From the NCBI GenBank assembly GCA_003427395.1, contig BFEA01000274.1:108278-140633 (forward strand): a stretch of DNA of 32,356 bases. Reading direction: 5' to 3'. Position 1 is the first letter of the stretch. Each line of letters begins with the position of its first letter. The stretch comes from Chara braunii. Taxonomy: Eukaryota; Streptophyta; Charophyceae; Charales; Characeae. Below the pieces are notes generated by a model. That model searched no databases, was not told the origin of the DNA, and was given only the letters and a program-made list of their open reading frames with translations. Below are positions 19,276-27,299 of the stretch, piece by piece. A program made the position numbers and the translations under genes.

Positions 19276-22200
19276 GAGAGGGGAGGCGACTTGGTGATGA
19301 TGATAAGGAAAGGAGTTATGGCGGGGAGGTGATGGTGTCCACGGTCACCGGAGTCCAGGTCCCGTTTGTGCACCAGGAACATGCAATCGACGGCCACGAT
19401 GTGCGCAATCATGGGTGCGCAGCAAACCTGCTAGCGAGCAAGGAACGCTCAGAGAAGCAGCAGCGGATTCCTCCTTCTCGTCTGAGACTGGCACACTCAG
19501 CGAACCAGATCCCGATCCAGGAACAAGCGGCGGTGCACCGGATCCCGCACCAGGAACAAGCGGCGGTGGACCAGATCCCGAACCAGGAACAAGCGTTTGT
19601 GGACCGGATCCCGCACCAGGAACATGCAGCGGTGAACCAGCAGATCTGGAACCAGAAGGATCACCCAGAAACCCAGCTGCTGATGAAGCAGGAGCATGCA
19701 GCGAATGCTCTAGTGAGGGGGGCATCATCCGCTTCCGTCGCCGACATGGAAGCCAAGCCAGCTGAGAGAACGACGGCTCTTCGTCCTTGGATTTCTCTCC
19801 TCGACTCTTGCAATCGTCAGCGACAACCGCCCAAGTCATACCCCGGAGAAGGGAAAGCAGCAGCTATCGAGCAGAAGAATGGCACTTGGCAGACGGAAGC
19901 CTTCCAGGGTAGAAAGGAGGTACGAGAGGAGGAGAGGGGGGGACATAGTGCGACGACGATGATGATAGAAGATCATGGCGAAGAGATCGAAAACGACCAT
20001 CTCGATAGAGAAGGGAATGGTTGGAGGCTGGCGTCCATCAATCAAGACAGCAATCAGCCGCGAGGGAAGGGGAATGTCGCGGCTAATGGATCGTCGGGAC
20101 CTCAATCAAGACACGCGGAGATTGAAAGAAGAGGGAGAAAGGAAGAGGAGGAGGAGGAGAAGGGGACAGGACAAGGTTATCGAGATTCTGCGCATGAGAA
20201 CGAAGGTCAGCGGCGAGTCTGCGTGGAGGAGGCGTCATTGTTTCCACCAAACGGACCCTATTTGCCGTCCCGATCGCGATCGCCGTTGCCATCGGTATCG
20301 CCGTCGGTGCGACCGGGTATCAGCTCACCGACCCCGGTGTCGGCCGGGATCGCCGTCGCCGTCTCCTGCATCGACGAAGCGAGCATTAATGCGAATAAGA
20401 TAAGTAATAATAATATGATGATGCCCAGGATGGGGTCGAGGCATCATCTCGACAGCAAGGATAGTAATAGATCAGATCCAGATCGACGCCGATTCGGTCT
20501 ACTACAGTCTGTTGTCATCGGGAGTCGCCACGTGGCAGACAACCACCCGCGAGCGGCGGATGGCCGCCTTGTCGGCAAGGTCGATATAACGCTGTCACAG
20601 CACGACGACGTCGCAAGGTCGGTTGTGAAGGAGCGGAAGGCGGCGGCGGCGGCGGTGGATGGATTGTGGAAGCAGGGGGAGCTGGCGGAGGGCAGGCGCG
20701 GTGGTGCAGAGGGGGAGGGGGAGGGGATTGCTCGTGAGCAGCTGTGTGGTGCAAGTGTCGCTGATGGATCTGCGAGAAGGGAGGCGGCGGAGCCGGCGGA
20801 AAAAGGGATGATGATGACGATGATGACGATCGACGGCTACGATCGGCGGTACCGATCTAGCGGACAGGTGGAGCGAGAAGCAAAGGCAGAGGTGGGCGGA
20901 AGTGAGGGGAAGACGAGGGAGAGACAGAGGCGATCTCGGCCGGAGCCAGATGAGGTCGAGGAAGGGGAGATTGAAGAGGGAGAGTGCGTAGAGTCGGACG
21001 TAGGATCGATGGCGGCGGCGGAGGAGGAGGAAGAAGAGGAGGGTGGTGGTGGTCCTGTTCCAGGGGAGGACAAGGCGGACGATGGGCGGGGGGAATCAGT
21101 CCTAGCAGTGTCAACGACGAAGGAAGAAGGTGAAGACGAAGCTGGCGACCTTGACAGGAAGGAAGAGATTAACAGATTTGTAGTCAGCCGTGAAAGTGGC
21201 GATGGCGATGGCGATGGCGGCGGGAAAGGACGATTGGCGGGAAAGGACGACTATCGATGGGAAAGTGGCGATGGCGGCGGGAAAGGACGATTGGCGGGAA
21301 AGGGCGACTATCGATGGGAGAGTGGCGATGGCGGCGGGAAAGGACGATTGGCGGGAAAGGAAGATCGGCGGGAAAGTGGCGATGGCGGCGGGAAAGGACG
21401 GTTGGCGGGAAAAGAAGATCGGCGGGAAAGTGGCGACGGCGGCGGGAAAGGACGATCGGCGGCAGGCGGGGAGAGGCCGGAGGATCGGGTTGTTGTTGAC
21501 GTCAAGGCTGTGGGTGATTTGTCGTCTTCTTTGGCGGGAGGTTATGAGATCGGCGGCGGGGGCTATGGCGGTGGCGGCGGCGGCGGCGGGGGCTATGGCG
21601 GCGGCGGCCGGGGGAGTCTCGCTTGGGGAGGGGGAGTCGGAGCACGGACGCCGGTGAAAGGGTACGAATGGTACACGGGCAAGGCGCATTTGATGCCTTC
21701 GGTCGGGATGACGTACAGCGGGGGCGCGGGTGTTAGCGGAACGCTTGGCGGGGTTCGGCATGTTTACGGCGGCGGCGATGTTAGTGATGAGGAGGAGGAT
21801 GACGATGATGATCAGGATGATGAGGAGGAGGAGGACGAGGAGGGGGAGGAGGAGGAGGGTTGTGCTCGTATGATGCTGGACGGGAGGAGGAATCGACGGA
21901 ATGTGATCAGGTTGTCCTGCGGCGGAGTAGGAGGAGGAGCTGATGATGGTGGTGGCAGAACGGCGGCGGCCGAGGAGGTGGAGGTAGAGGTAGGGCGACT
22001 CTCCGGCGGAGAGGAGTCCAGACGGCGGCGCAGGGCTCATGCAGGCAGCGGTTTCCTGTTGAGTGGGGGGAGGGGGATGAAGAAGAACAAGGCTGGGTCG
22101 TCGGAGGGAGTGGGGATGGTGGGGTCATCGGACGGCAAAAGGAGAAAGAAAAAGATAAAGAAGCAGAAGAAGAGGAAGATGACGGATCGTAGAGAGGATG

Positions 22201-22685
22201 AGGGGGAAGACGCTGGTGATGGCTTCGCGGGGAACGCTGCTGCGAAGAAGAAGAGGAAGAGGAATCCCCCCACGAGCGCGGATCGCGCGCAACTCGGCGG
22301 CCGTGGGATCGGGAGACTCAGAGAAGATGACGTCAACAAGCCGATGGTGAATGGGAGTGTTGGAGGAGGACGAGGAAGAGGAGGAATGAAGAGAGGGAGA
22401 GAGGGTTTGGGCAAGGGAGGAGGTGCTGGGGAAGGGGGGGGAGGAGGAGGGAGAGCAGCAGACGACCGGGGCGCGAAACTTGAAAGCGTCGTCTCTTTGG
22501 AAGGAAATGCTGCTAAGAAGAAGGTGAGCATCCTGCGCGAGGTAAGCGGATCGATCCTCAATCCAACCAGTCTGTCGAAAATCCCAACAACAACAACAAT
22601 AAAGAAAGAGAGAACAACAAATGCGATTGGCCGAGGGATTTTTCCGAGAGATAAACGGCAACGAAGGGATGAGAAAGAGGGCTAA
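18852..22685 (+). CDS. Very long low-complexity, nuclear-type open frame
   Basis: This frame is uninterrupted for 1277 codons from the ATG at 18852; a TTG lies directly before it. No conserved domain is recognisable and no function is assigned. Segments in order: Glu run (about residues 97-110); four 11-residue IPxQEQAAV repeats (220-263); an RSRSP-type patch (about 473-490); PDEVEEGEIEEGE (699-711), a style seen in some nuclear proteins; five ESGDGGGKGRLAGK repeats (781-876); a Gly/Tyr-rich stretch (901-921); a mixed Asp/Glu run (978-1003); and Lys/Arg clusters resembling nuclear localisation signals (1096-1109, 1132-1137). Acidic runs mix GAT, GAC and GAG codons, and basic runs mix AAA, AAG, AGG and AGA in the same frame, which favours selection on the protein. 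Against this, opposite frames are also open for up to 309 codons, and the N-terminal part lies in duplicated DNA. If real, it is a disordered nuclear protein, perhaps a first exon. Confidence 0.5.
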   Translation: MERGGAAITSAEGSDADRHRDVRAKRVGDAVTGCHVDMMGADVGGLDCSAVVGQIISIPGGRDADGGNEVPRDDRDRGQPYLGEVGGVREGKEVGEAEEEEEEEEEEEDGLVKNDGVRRANTTNRADDCKMGMGEEVRVIDGEGRRLGDDDKERSYGGEVMVSTVTGVQVPFVHQEHAIDGHDVRNHGCAANLLASKERSEKQQRIPPSRLRLAHSANQIPIQEQAAVHRIPHQEQAAVDQIPNQEQAFVDRIPHQEHAAVNQQIWNQKDHPETQLLMKQEHAANALVRGASSASVADMEAKPAERTTALRPWISLLDSCNRQRQPPKSYPGEGKAAAIEQKNGTWQTEAFQGRKEVREEERGGHSATTMMIEDHGEEIENDHLDREGNGWRLASINQDSNQPRGKGNVAANGSSGPQSRHAEIERRGRKEEEEEEKGTGQGYRDSAHENEGQRRVCVEEASLFPPNGPYLPSRSRSPLPSVSPSVRPGISSPTPVSAGIAVAVSCIDEASINANKISNNNMMMPRMGSRHHLDSKDSNRSDPDRRRFGLLQSVVIGSRHVADNHPRAADGRLVGKVDITLSQHDDVARSVVKERKAAAAAVDGLWKQGELAEGRRGGAEGEGEGIAREQLCGASVADGSARREAAEPAEKGMMMTMMTIDGYDRRYRSSGQVEREAKAEVGGSEGKTRERQRRSRPEPDEVEEGEIEEGECVESDVGSMAAAEEEEEEEGGGGPVPGEDKADDGRGESVLAVSTTKEEGEDEAGDLDRKEEINRFVVSRESGDGDGDGGGKGRLAGKDDYRWESGDGGGKGRLAGKGDYRWESGDGGGKGRLAGKEDRRESGDGGGKGRLAGKEDRRESGDGGGKGRSAAGGERPEDRVVVDVKAVGDLSSSLAGGYEIGGGGYGGGGGGGGGYGGGGRGSLAWGGGVGARTPVKGYEWYTGKAHLMPSVGMTYSGGAGVSGTLGGVRHVYGGGDVSDEEEDDDDDQDDEEEEDEEGEEEEGCARMMLDGRRNRRNVIRLSCGGVGGGADDGGGRTAAAEEVEVEVGRLSGGEESRRRRRAHAGSGFLLSGGRGMKKNKAGSSEGVGMVGSSDGKRRKKKIKKQKKRKMTDRREDEGEDAGDGFAGNAAAKKKRKRNPPTSADRAQLGGRGIGRLREDDVNKPMVNGSVGGGRGRGGMKRGREGLGKGGGAGEGGGGGGRAADDRGAKLESVVSLEGNAAKKKVSILREVSGSILNPTSLSKIPTTTTIKKERTTNAIGRGIFPRDKRQRRDEKEG
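19509..19640. repeat. 33-bp minisatellite, four copies
   Basis: Four consecutive 33-bp units, each starting ATCCCG and containing CCAGGAACA. In the long frame each gives 11 residues, IPxQEQAAVxx. The same units stay open in another plus frame as PDPxPGTSGG and on the minus strand as LVPGSGSG. Confidence 0.9.
21192..21479. repeat. 54-57 bp minisatellite, five copies
   Basis: Each unit begins GAAAGTGGCGATGGCGGCGG and encodes ESGDGGGKGRLAGK plus 4-5 variable residues. The first copy has two extra Asp-Gly pairs, and the last has lost the repeat end. Unit lengths are multiples of three, so the frame is kept. Confidence 0.9.
22524..22547 (+). promoter_or_regulatory. Two in-phase consensus splice donors
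   Basis: AAG/GTGAGC (intron would start at 22524) and GAG/GTAAGC (at 22542) are both strong eukaryotic 5' splice sites, 18 bp apart and both at codon boundaries of the long frame. They suggest the frame's last ~50 codons may be intron and that the gene continues downstream. No transcript evidence is visible. Confidence 0.4.
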
Positions 22686-22702
22686 TGGATTGCTTTTCTA
22701 TT

Positions 22703-22725
22703 CCCCCCCCCCCCCCCCCCCCCCC
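22703..22725. repeat. Poly(C) tract, 23 bases
   Basis: A pure C run 17 bp after the stop codon of the long frame. Confidence 0.95.
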
Positions 22726-22805
22726 TCTCCCTTTTCTCTTGGGTGATTGTCGAGTGATGGATGGATGCGATCTCGCCGTGTTATTCCCCCCCCTTCTCCC
22801 CCAGA

Positions 22806-22833
22806 CCCCCCCCCCAAAAAAAAAAAAAAAAAA
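22806..22833. repeat. Poly(C)-poly(A) junction
   Basis: Ten C directly followed by eighteen A. Similar junctions occur at 23745-23771 and, inverted, at about 1749-1780 inside the family A element. Confidence 0.9.
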
Positions 22834-23144
22834 GGAGAATCGCCGTTTTAACTAAGAAATTACGTATGAACCAAACAAATTGTGGCTTAGTCTGGATGCG
22901 CTACTCCCCCGTGCATCTTTCGATTCCATTGTGTTCCACATTCCTGTCACCTCGTCCATCTCAATTTGTCGCTTCATCCATCTATTCTTTTTTTGAATTA
23001 TTTAATTTATTTTCCTCCATTCTCCTTGCTATTCTGTACTCTATTTTCCGTATGATTGGATAGTCCGTATCTATCCGACTGTCCCCCCCATCCGTATCCA
23101 TCCGACTGTCCCACCCATCCCTCCATCCATAAATTGGTGTCCCC

Positions 23145-23208
23145 CATCTCAATTTGTCCCCTCGTCCATCTCAAATTGTCCCCTCGTCCATCTCAATTTG
23201 TCCCCCCC
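23145..23208. repeat. 22-bp minisatellite, three copies
   Basis: CATCTCAATTTGTCCCCTCGTC-type units start at 23145, 23167 and 23189; a lone related unit sits at about 22958. CATCC-rich simple sequence surrounds them (23050-23225). Confidence 0.85.
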
Positions 23209-23224
23209 CATCCCTCCATCCACC

Positions 23225-23451
23225 TCTCTGTCTCTTGAACCATAAATTGATGCCATTCCTAGACTTTTTTTGCTGGGCGCCCGGGCACCCAAGTTGTGCC
23301 CGGACACGCCCGGGTGCCCGGCCGGGCATGAACCCATCCATCTCTGTCTCTTGATCCATAAATTGGTGCCTTTCCTAGGCTTTTTTGCTGGGCGCCCGGG
23401 CACCCAACTTGTGTCCGGACACGCCCGGGTGCCCCGCCGGACATGAACCCA
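23225..23451. repeat. 116-bp tandem duplication with GC hairpin
   Basis: TCTCTGTCTCTTGA starts at 23225 and 23341, each followed by CATAAATTG.TGCC, CCTAG.CTTTTTT and a GC block. In the first copy CCGGGCACCC and GGGTGCCCGG are perfect 10-bp arms; the second copy keeps most of the pairing. A related block is at 24334. Confidence 0.85.
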
Positions 23452-23580
23452 GGACGGGGTTCCCGGCAGCAGCCCCAGCGCCCAAAAATAGAAATAAAAA
23501 AAAATCCGGAAAAAGAGTATGTTGTTTAGAATTGCACTACAAACGACTCTTGGCCGAGGGTCATATCAGAATTCCTCATG
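23374..23580 (+). mobile_element. Family A element, copy 3 (partial)
   Basis: CCTAGGCTTTTTTGCTGGG, a GC-rich head, then ATCCGGAAAAAG.GTATGTTG and ACGACTCTTGGCCGAGGGTCATATC match the order and wording of copies 1 and 2. The distal end is not clear; TGATAGCC near 23687 may be a worn remnant. Confidence 0.5.
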
Positions 23581-23744
23581 GATTCGAAGACAAAAGAGAA
23601 AAGAACAGAATCAGACTAAGGCACCCCCTTTTATACCCCTTTAGCCCGTTGAAAGCCAATTTATACTCCCTTTCCCTGCCTTGATAGCCAACACTCGAAA
23701 AGAGAAAGGAGACCGGATTTGATCTCCTCTGGGCATGCGCACAA

Positions 23745-23783
23745 CCCCCCCCCCCCCCCCAAAAAAAAAAATAAAAAAAAAAT
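23745..23783. repeat. Poly(C)-poly(A) junction
   Basis: Sixteen C followed by an A-rich run with two T interruptions. Confidence 0.9.
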
Positions 23784-23925
23784 AAAATCAAAAGGGCTAT
23801 TTTTTACCCCCGGGCGACTTGCCTGGGGTGCACGGCCGGGCGAGCCAAGTAGCCTCCTGCCTTTCCCCCAATAAACAATCAAAATTATCAAACCGATACA
23901 TAATCGAACAAATGCAATCAAACGA

Positions 23926-23995
23926 AATACAAACAAACAAACACACAAACAAACAAACAAACAAGACACACAAACACAAACAAATAAACAAAAAA
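23926..23995. repeat. (CAAA)n-like microsatellite
   Basis: Imperfect CAAA/CACA units over about 70 bp. Confidence 0.85.
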
Positions 23996-24174
23996 ACGGA
24001 AATAAGACAATGGTCTTTTCCATCAATCAACTCAACCCCTGGTCCACGTCCGTCTGTCCATCTATTCATCCATCGATCCGTTATTCCTCTTTTTTTCTTC
24101 TTCTACTTTTTTTTTTTTCCCTTTTTTTTTAGAAAAAGGCGACGGCAAAAAAAAAAAAAAAAACCCGGCCTTTG

Positions 24175-24300
24175 AGATATCATCATTGAGCTTACCAGCC
24201 CCAGGCAATTCATAAATATCTCGTTTTACTCGTCAATTTCCATCATTTGGATTCGAACACACGTCTGTATTTCAACAGTTCATCAGTTCATGGGGGGGTA
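24175..24300 (-). mobile_element. tRNA-derived SINE, family 2, copy 3
   Basis: On the minus strand CTGTTGAAATACAG is followed by B-box GTGTTCGAATCC (24249-24260) and a body ending GCCTGGGGCTGGTAAGC. The A-box is worn. A-rich sequence follows (24150-24165 on the plus strand is poly(A), i.e. poly(T) on the SINE strand). Confidence 0.6.
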
Positions 24301-24333
24301 CGCTCTTGGGTTTATCCCTCTGAAAATCCAATG

Positions 24334-24400
24334 AAGTTTGTGCCCGGGCGTATGTCCGGGCACAAGTTGTGGCCCGGACACACGCCTGGACGCTGATGGA
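24334..24400. repeat. Diverged copy of the 23.2-kb GC block
   Basis: GGGCACAAGTTGTGGCCCGGACAC matches GGGCACCCAAGTTGTGCCCGGACAC of the 116-bp unit in the same orientation. Confidence 0.6.
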
Positions 24401-24401
24401 T

Positions 24402-24491
24402 CCGTCTTACCCGAATGTAGCGCGTATCTAGACTGGAAGTTGCACAAAATACGGCTATAATGACCGGGCGTTCTATTCCGGTGAAGACCGG
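24402..24491. mobile_element. Foldback element, deleted copy
   Basis: CCGTCTTACCCGAAT at the left and ATTCCGGTGAAGACCGG at the right are terminal inverted repeats. The centre (AAGTTGCAC.AAAT) and right half (ATAATGACCGGGCGTTCTATTC) match the intact element at 31806-31916. About 20 bp of the left arm are missing. Confidence 0.7.
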
Positions 24492-24502
24492 AGATTGAAT
24501 TC

Positions 24503-24640
24503 TATCTTTATCTTCATATATCCACTTGTCCATGGACGTAACTCTAATGTTCAGATCCATTTGTCCTCTATTTTTATCTTTATCTTTCTATATCCACTTG
24601 TCCATGGACACAACTTGTATTTTCAGATTCATTTGTCCAT
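24503..24640. repeat. 72-bp tandem duplication
   Basis: TATCCACTTGTCCATGGAC starts at 24519 and 24591; TTCAGATYCATTTGTCC follows in both. Poly(T) follows at about 24651. Confidence 0.8.
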
Positions 24641-24894
24641 GGAGATTAACTTTTTTTTTTTTTTTTTTTTTTTCAAGTGTGCCCTTATAGGGCTTCTCAT
24701 TAAAACTCAAGAAAAAGAGGCCGGGGACCTCACAATTCAATCCGGAATGTGGGAATGAGGAATATCTAGGCACAGAAATAGCCAAAACAAGACTGCTGTC
24801 CTGACACCTCAGAGATTAACTTTCTAGTTTTGGATCCACTACTACTACTCCATCCGCTTACAAATCCAATTCATCTATTCTACTCTAAGATCTT

Positions 24895-24955
24895 TTTGGA
24901 CTCCGGCTGGGATGATTAGCGGCCGAGGTCACGGGTTCGATTCCGTCCTTTTTTT
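24895..24955 (+). mobile_element. tRNA-derived SINE, family 4, copy 1 (partial)
   Basis: B-box GGGTTCGATTCC (24933-24944) with GAGGTCAC before it; the A-box half is degraded. Confidence 0.5.
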
Positions 24956-25065
24956 TTTAGGGGATTTGATGTCAAGTGCTGACGTGTAAGTCCTTGCTGC
25001 ATACGTGCGGGGATGGGCTGAGTGTCACGACCGGTATGGGTTCAGTTTTGAAGATCGGGTCAGGC

Positions 25066-25150
25066 AGGGGGGGGGGGTGCAGTGGTAAAGCCATCCGGCT
25101 GTTCTAGCAGAGGTCACCGGCTCGATTCCGTTCTGTTGACTCCGGGTACC
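25066..25150 (+). mobile_element. tRNA-derived SINE, family 4, copy 2
   Basis: A-box TGCAGTGGTAAAGCC (25079-25093) and B-box GGCTCGATTCC (25119-25129), tRNA-spaced. It shares CCGGCTG and AGCAGAGGTCAC with copy 1, and follows a G-run at 25068-25078. Confidence 0.65.
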
Positions 25151-25307
25151 GATCTGGATCTACGCCCACAAATTTTTTACCAACACTACTCACCCATTGC
25201 ACAAAAGACAGAAAATATGGTGGTGTAGCTGGCCATATTCTAGCGGAAGATTCATTCTCATTTTGCTCGTTTGGTGATTAGCAGAGCGAGGCACATTCAC
25301 TCGAAAA

Positions 25308-25350
25308 CTTATTCATTCATTCATTCATTCACTCATTCAGTCAGTCAGTC
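25308..25350. repeat. (TTCA)n microsatellite
   Basis: About ten TTCA/TTCG-type units, drifting into CAGT units at the end. Confidence 0.85.
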
Positions 25351-25388
25351 CACCCTCTGTCCGGTTATTTCCCTCATCTCCGATTTTC

Positions 25389-25426
25389 CATATCCATATC
25401 CATATCCATACCCATATCCATATCCT
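25389..25426. repeat. (CATATC)n hexamer repeat
   Basis: Six CATATC units with one CATACC variant. Confidence 0.9.
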
Positions 25427-25640
25427 TCTTTCTTTTCGTGAATTACTACTTTATTATAATAATAAATAATATGGATATCTGCACCGTCTCCTCCCCCTTT
25501 CTCTGTGGTCCATATCCAAACAACGCATCGTGCCTCCACCCTCGACAGATGACATCCATCTCCATCTCTCTCCTTCCTCTCTCTCTCTCTCTCTCTCTGC
25601 GTCCATGTTGGCGTCTACCTCTCTATCAATCTATTCACGT

Positions 25641-25670
25641 GTTTTTTTTTTTTTTTTTTTTTTTTTTTTC
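25641..25670. repeat. Poly(T) tract
   Basis: About 30 T. A second T-run of about 22 lies at 25830-25851, with (CT)n at 25574-25598 and CATC units near 25700. The 25.3-25.9 kb interval is essentially all simple sequence. Confidence 0.9.
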
Positions 25671-25807
25671 CATTCACGTCTTTTTCCCCACCCATCTTTC
25701 CATCCATCCATCCATCCTTCCTCACAATCCATCTTTCCAATTAGCTCCAACGGTCTCTCGCTCCAGCTTTTTCGAGATAGACCGGTTATCGTCTTTGCAT
25801 TCGAGAG

Positions 25808-26085
25808 ATCATAGCCATCGATCGACCTTCTTTTTTTTTTTTTTTTTTTTTTAATAAGAAAAACCGGCGGCTGCTGGTAGATGAAGCTGATAGCCGTCGA
25901 TCGGCCTGTAGATGAAGTTGTTGCGATCTATAGGCATCGATGGGTCAGTAGATGAAGCAACGGTCTCGACGGTGGGATGAGGTCGTTGTGAAGGGCATGC
26001 TCACACCAGGACTCGACTTAATATGTATATGGACGTGAGGGCATGCTCACACCAGGACGTTACTTATTTATATGGACGTAATTGC
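25808..26085. repeat. Two short tandem repeats (~45 bp)
   Basis: ATAG.C.TCGATSG followed by GTAGATGAAG recurs near 25811, 25889 and 25931. GGGCATGCTCACACCAGGAC starts at 25993 and 26039 (period 46), each followed by a TATATGGACGT phrase. Confidence 0.75.
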
Positions 26086-26128
26086 CGTCAGGTGCATCCA
26101 GGTCGGGCCGTAAATGCGGCCAGATACA
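26067..26128. repeat. Dispersed GGACGTAATTGC repeat, copy 1
   Basis: GGACGTAATTGCCGTCAGGTGC ... GCGGCCAGATAC aligns with 28121-28180 (GGACGTAATTGCGGCCAGGTAC ... TGTGACCAGATACGTCC). Each copy contains two half-units. Confidence 0.6.
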
Positions 26129-26139
26129 TTTTTTCGTGA

Positions 26140-26455
26140 GAAGAGAGAGCTAATGTGAGGAGTGCACGCTCTAAGACGATGCGTATGTTGGGCCCGCTCG
26201 ACTTGAACGGCGTAACAGGGTAAGGGCTTTGCCACACCAACTGTCGAAACGGAAAATGAAATAGTGCATCTTCCCGCAAAGAATGGTAAGATGCATCCGT
26301 TACTAGGAATACCAACGCATGCATCTCGCCACTTTCTGGGGAAGATGCATTCATTCTTTTTTCGTTTCGACAGTGGTGTGACGACGCCCTAATAGTCTCA
26401 CGTGTCAAGTCGGTGGCAATACTTAGAGCGTGTACTACACTCGAATGTCGAGTGG
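26140..26455. mobile_element. Large inverted-repeat element
   Basis: GTGCACGCTCTAAG (about 26160) and CTTAGAGCGTGTAC (about 26422) face each other. Inside, GCCACACCAACTGTCGAAACG (about 26230) is mirrored by CGTTTCGACAGTGGTGTGACG (about 26362), and GTGCATCTTCCC by GGGGAAGATGCA. The arms are over 100 bp each with some mismatch, around a ~65-bp centre. No protein is encoded; the 165-codon minus frame across it is a by-product. Confidence 0.65.
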
Positions 26456-26571
26456 GACACACTGGACCTATAGAGATAATTGGCCTCGCTCCACTACTCT
26501 GGACATGTGCAAAACGAGAGTGAATCTTCCGCCAGAGCAGGGAAAGATACTCCACCACAAGTTGTCTTTTG

Positions 26572-26858
26572 TAAGCGAGTCCCAATGTGAGTACACGCTG
26601 TAAGGCGATCGATCCGCTTGTTGTTCCCTTCGCAGGGCTAACAACGGTCTAATGTGTCCACGTGTCAAGTCAATGATGACGACACGTGGAAGCGGGGGGA
26701 TGACATCATCCCGCAGAGCAGAGCGAGGCCCAATTTGAGTACATACGCTCTAAGGCGATCCGCTTGTTGTCCCCTCCGCAGGGCTAACGGTCTAATGTGT
26801 CCACGTGTCAAGTCAATGATGACGACACGTAGAAGGGGGGGGGGGGACTTGTCCCGCA
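26572..26858. repeat. 146-bp tandem repeat with palindromes
   Basis: GCAGGGCTAAC occurs at 26632 and 26778, and GTCTAATGTGTCCACGTGTC in both units, giving a 146-bp period. Each unit starts GAG.CCCAAT.TGAGTACA..CGCT.TAAGGCGATC, the same phrase as the arms of the inverted-repeat element next door. TCCACGTGTC/GACACGTGGA (26657-26690) is a perfect inverted repeat in unit 1 and has one mismatch in unit 2. Confidence 0.8.
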
Positions 26859-26934
26859 AGCCATCCCTGCAGATCATGGCCGATCAGGCGGATCCACTCG
26901 ACGAGTGGACAGTTCAGAGCCATCGCCACCCCTG

Positions 26935-26971
26935 AACATTCTGGTGAACATTCAGGTGAACATTCTGGGGC
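26935..26971. repeat. 12-bp tandem repeat, three copies
   Basis: GAACATTCTGGT, GAACATTCAGGT, GAACATTCTGGG in direct succession, ending in GGCCATTACCCA. Confidence 0.85.
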
Positions 26972-27042
26972 CATTACCCACAAGGGCTCACAAGGGGGCC
27001 GGGAATTCCCCCCCCCCACACAACCCGGTGAAAGAAAATTCT

Positions 27043-27064
27043 GGGGCCATGACCCGGCTTCGCC
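27043..27064. other. CATTACC..CTTCGG hairpin motif, copy 4
   Basis: GGGGCCATGACCCGGCTTCGCC. A related TGGGGCCATTACCCA is at about 26964. Confidence 0.4.
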
Positions 27065-27207
27065 TCCTGCAGATCGGATCCGATGTCCCTTGAAATAATG
27101 TTTTTTCACCAAATAAAAGAAAAAAGAGGTTTCCATAAACCGAAGAAGAAAAAGAAACATGAAGCAAAAACACAGTCTGAAGTCTAATCAAGTTTGCTCC
27201 TTTCATT

Positions 27208-27227
27208 GGGGGGGGGGGGGGGGGGGG
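27208..27227. repeat. Poly(G) tract, 20 bases
   Basis: A pure run of G on the plus strand; another of 13 occurs at about 26836-26848. Confidence 0.95.
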
Positions 27228-27299
27228 AGAGGGAGCTAAAGCGTTCTCCATGTCCTATGGAGTACAACCACATGAAGCGAATTTTATTCTGCCTTTTCC

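Noticed and set aside
19509-19640. CRISPR-like regular repeats
   Set aside because: The units are contiguous without unique spacers and the context is eukaryotic; it is a minisatellite.
21111-22040. 309-codon minus-strand open frame
   Set aside because: It is the antisense of the repeat- and GC-rich long frame, full of P/S/L runs, and has no independent signal.
26088-26585. 165-codon minus frame
   Set aside because: It runs across both arms of an inverted-repeat element, so the peptide is a by-product of repeat sequence.
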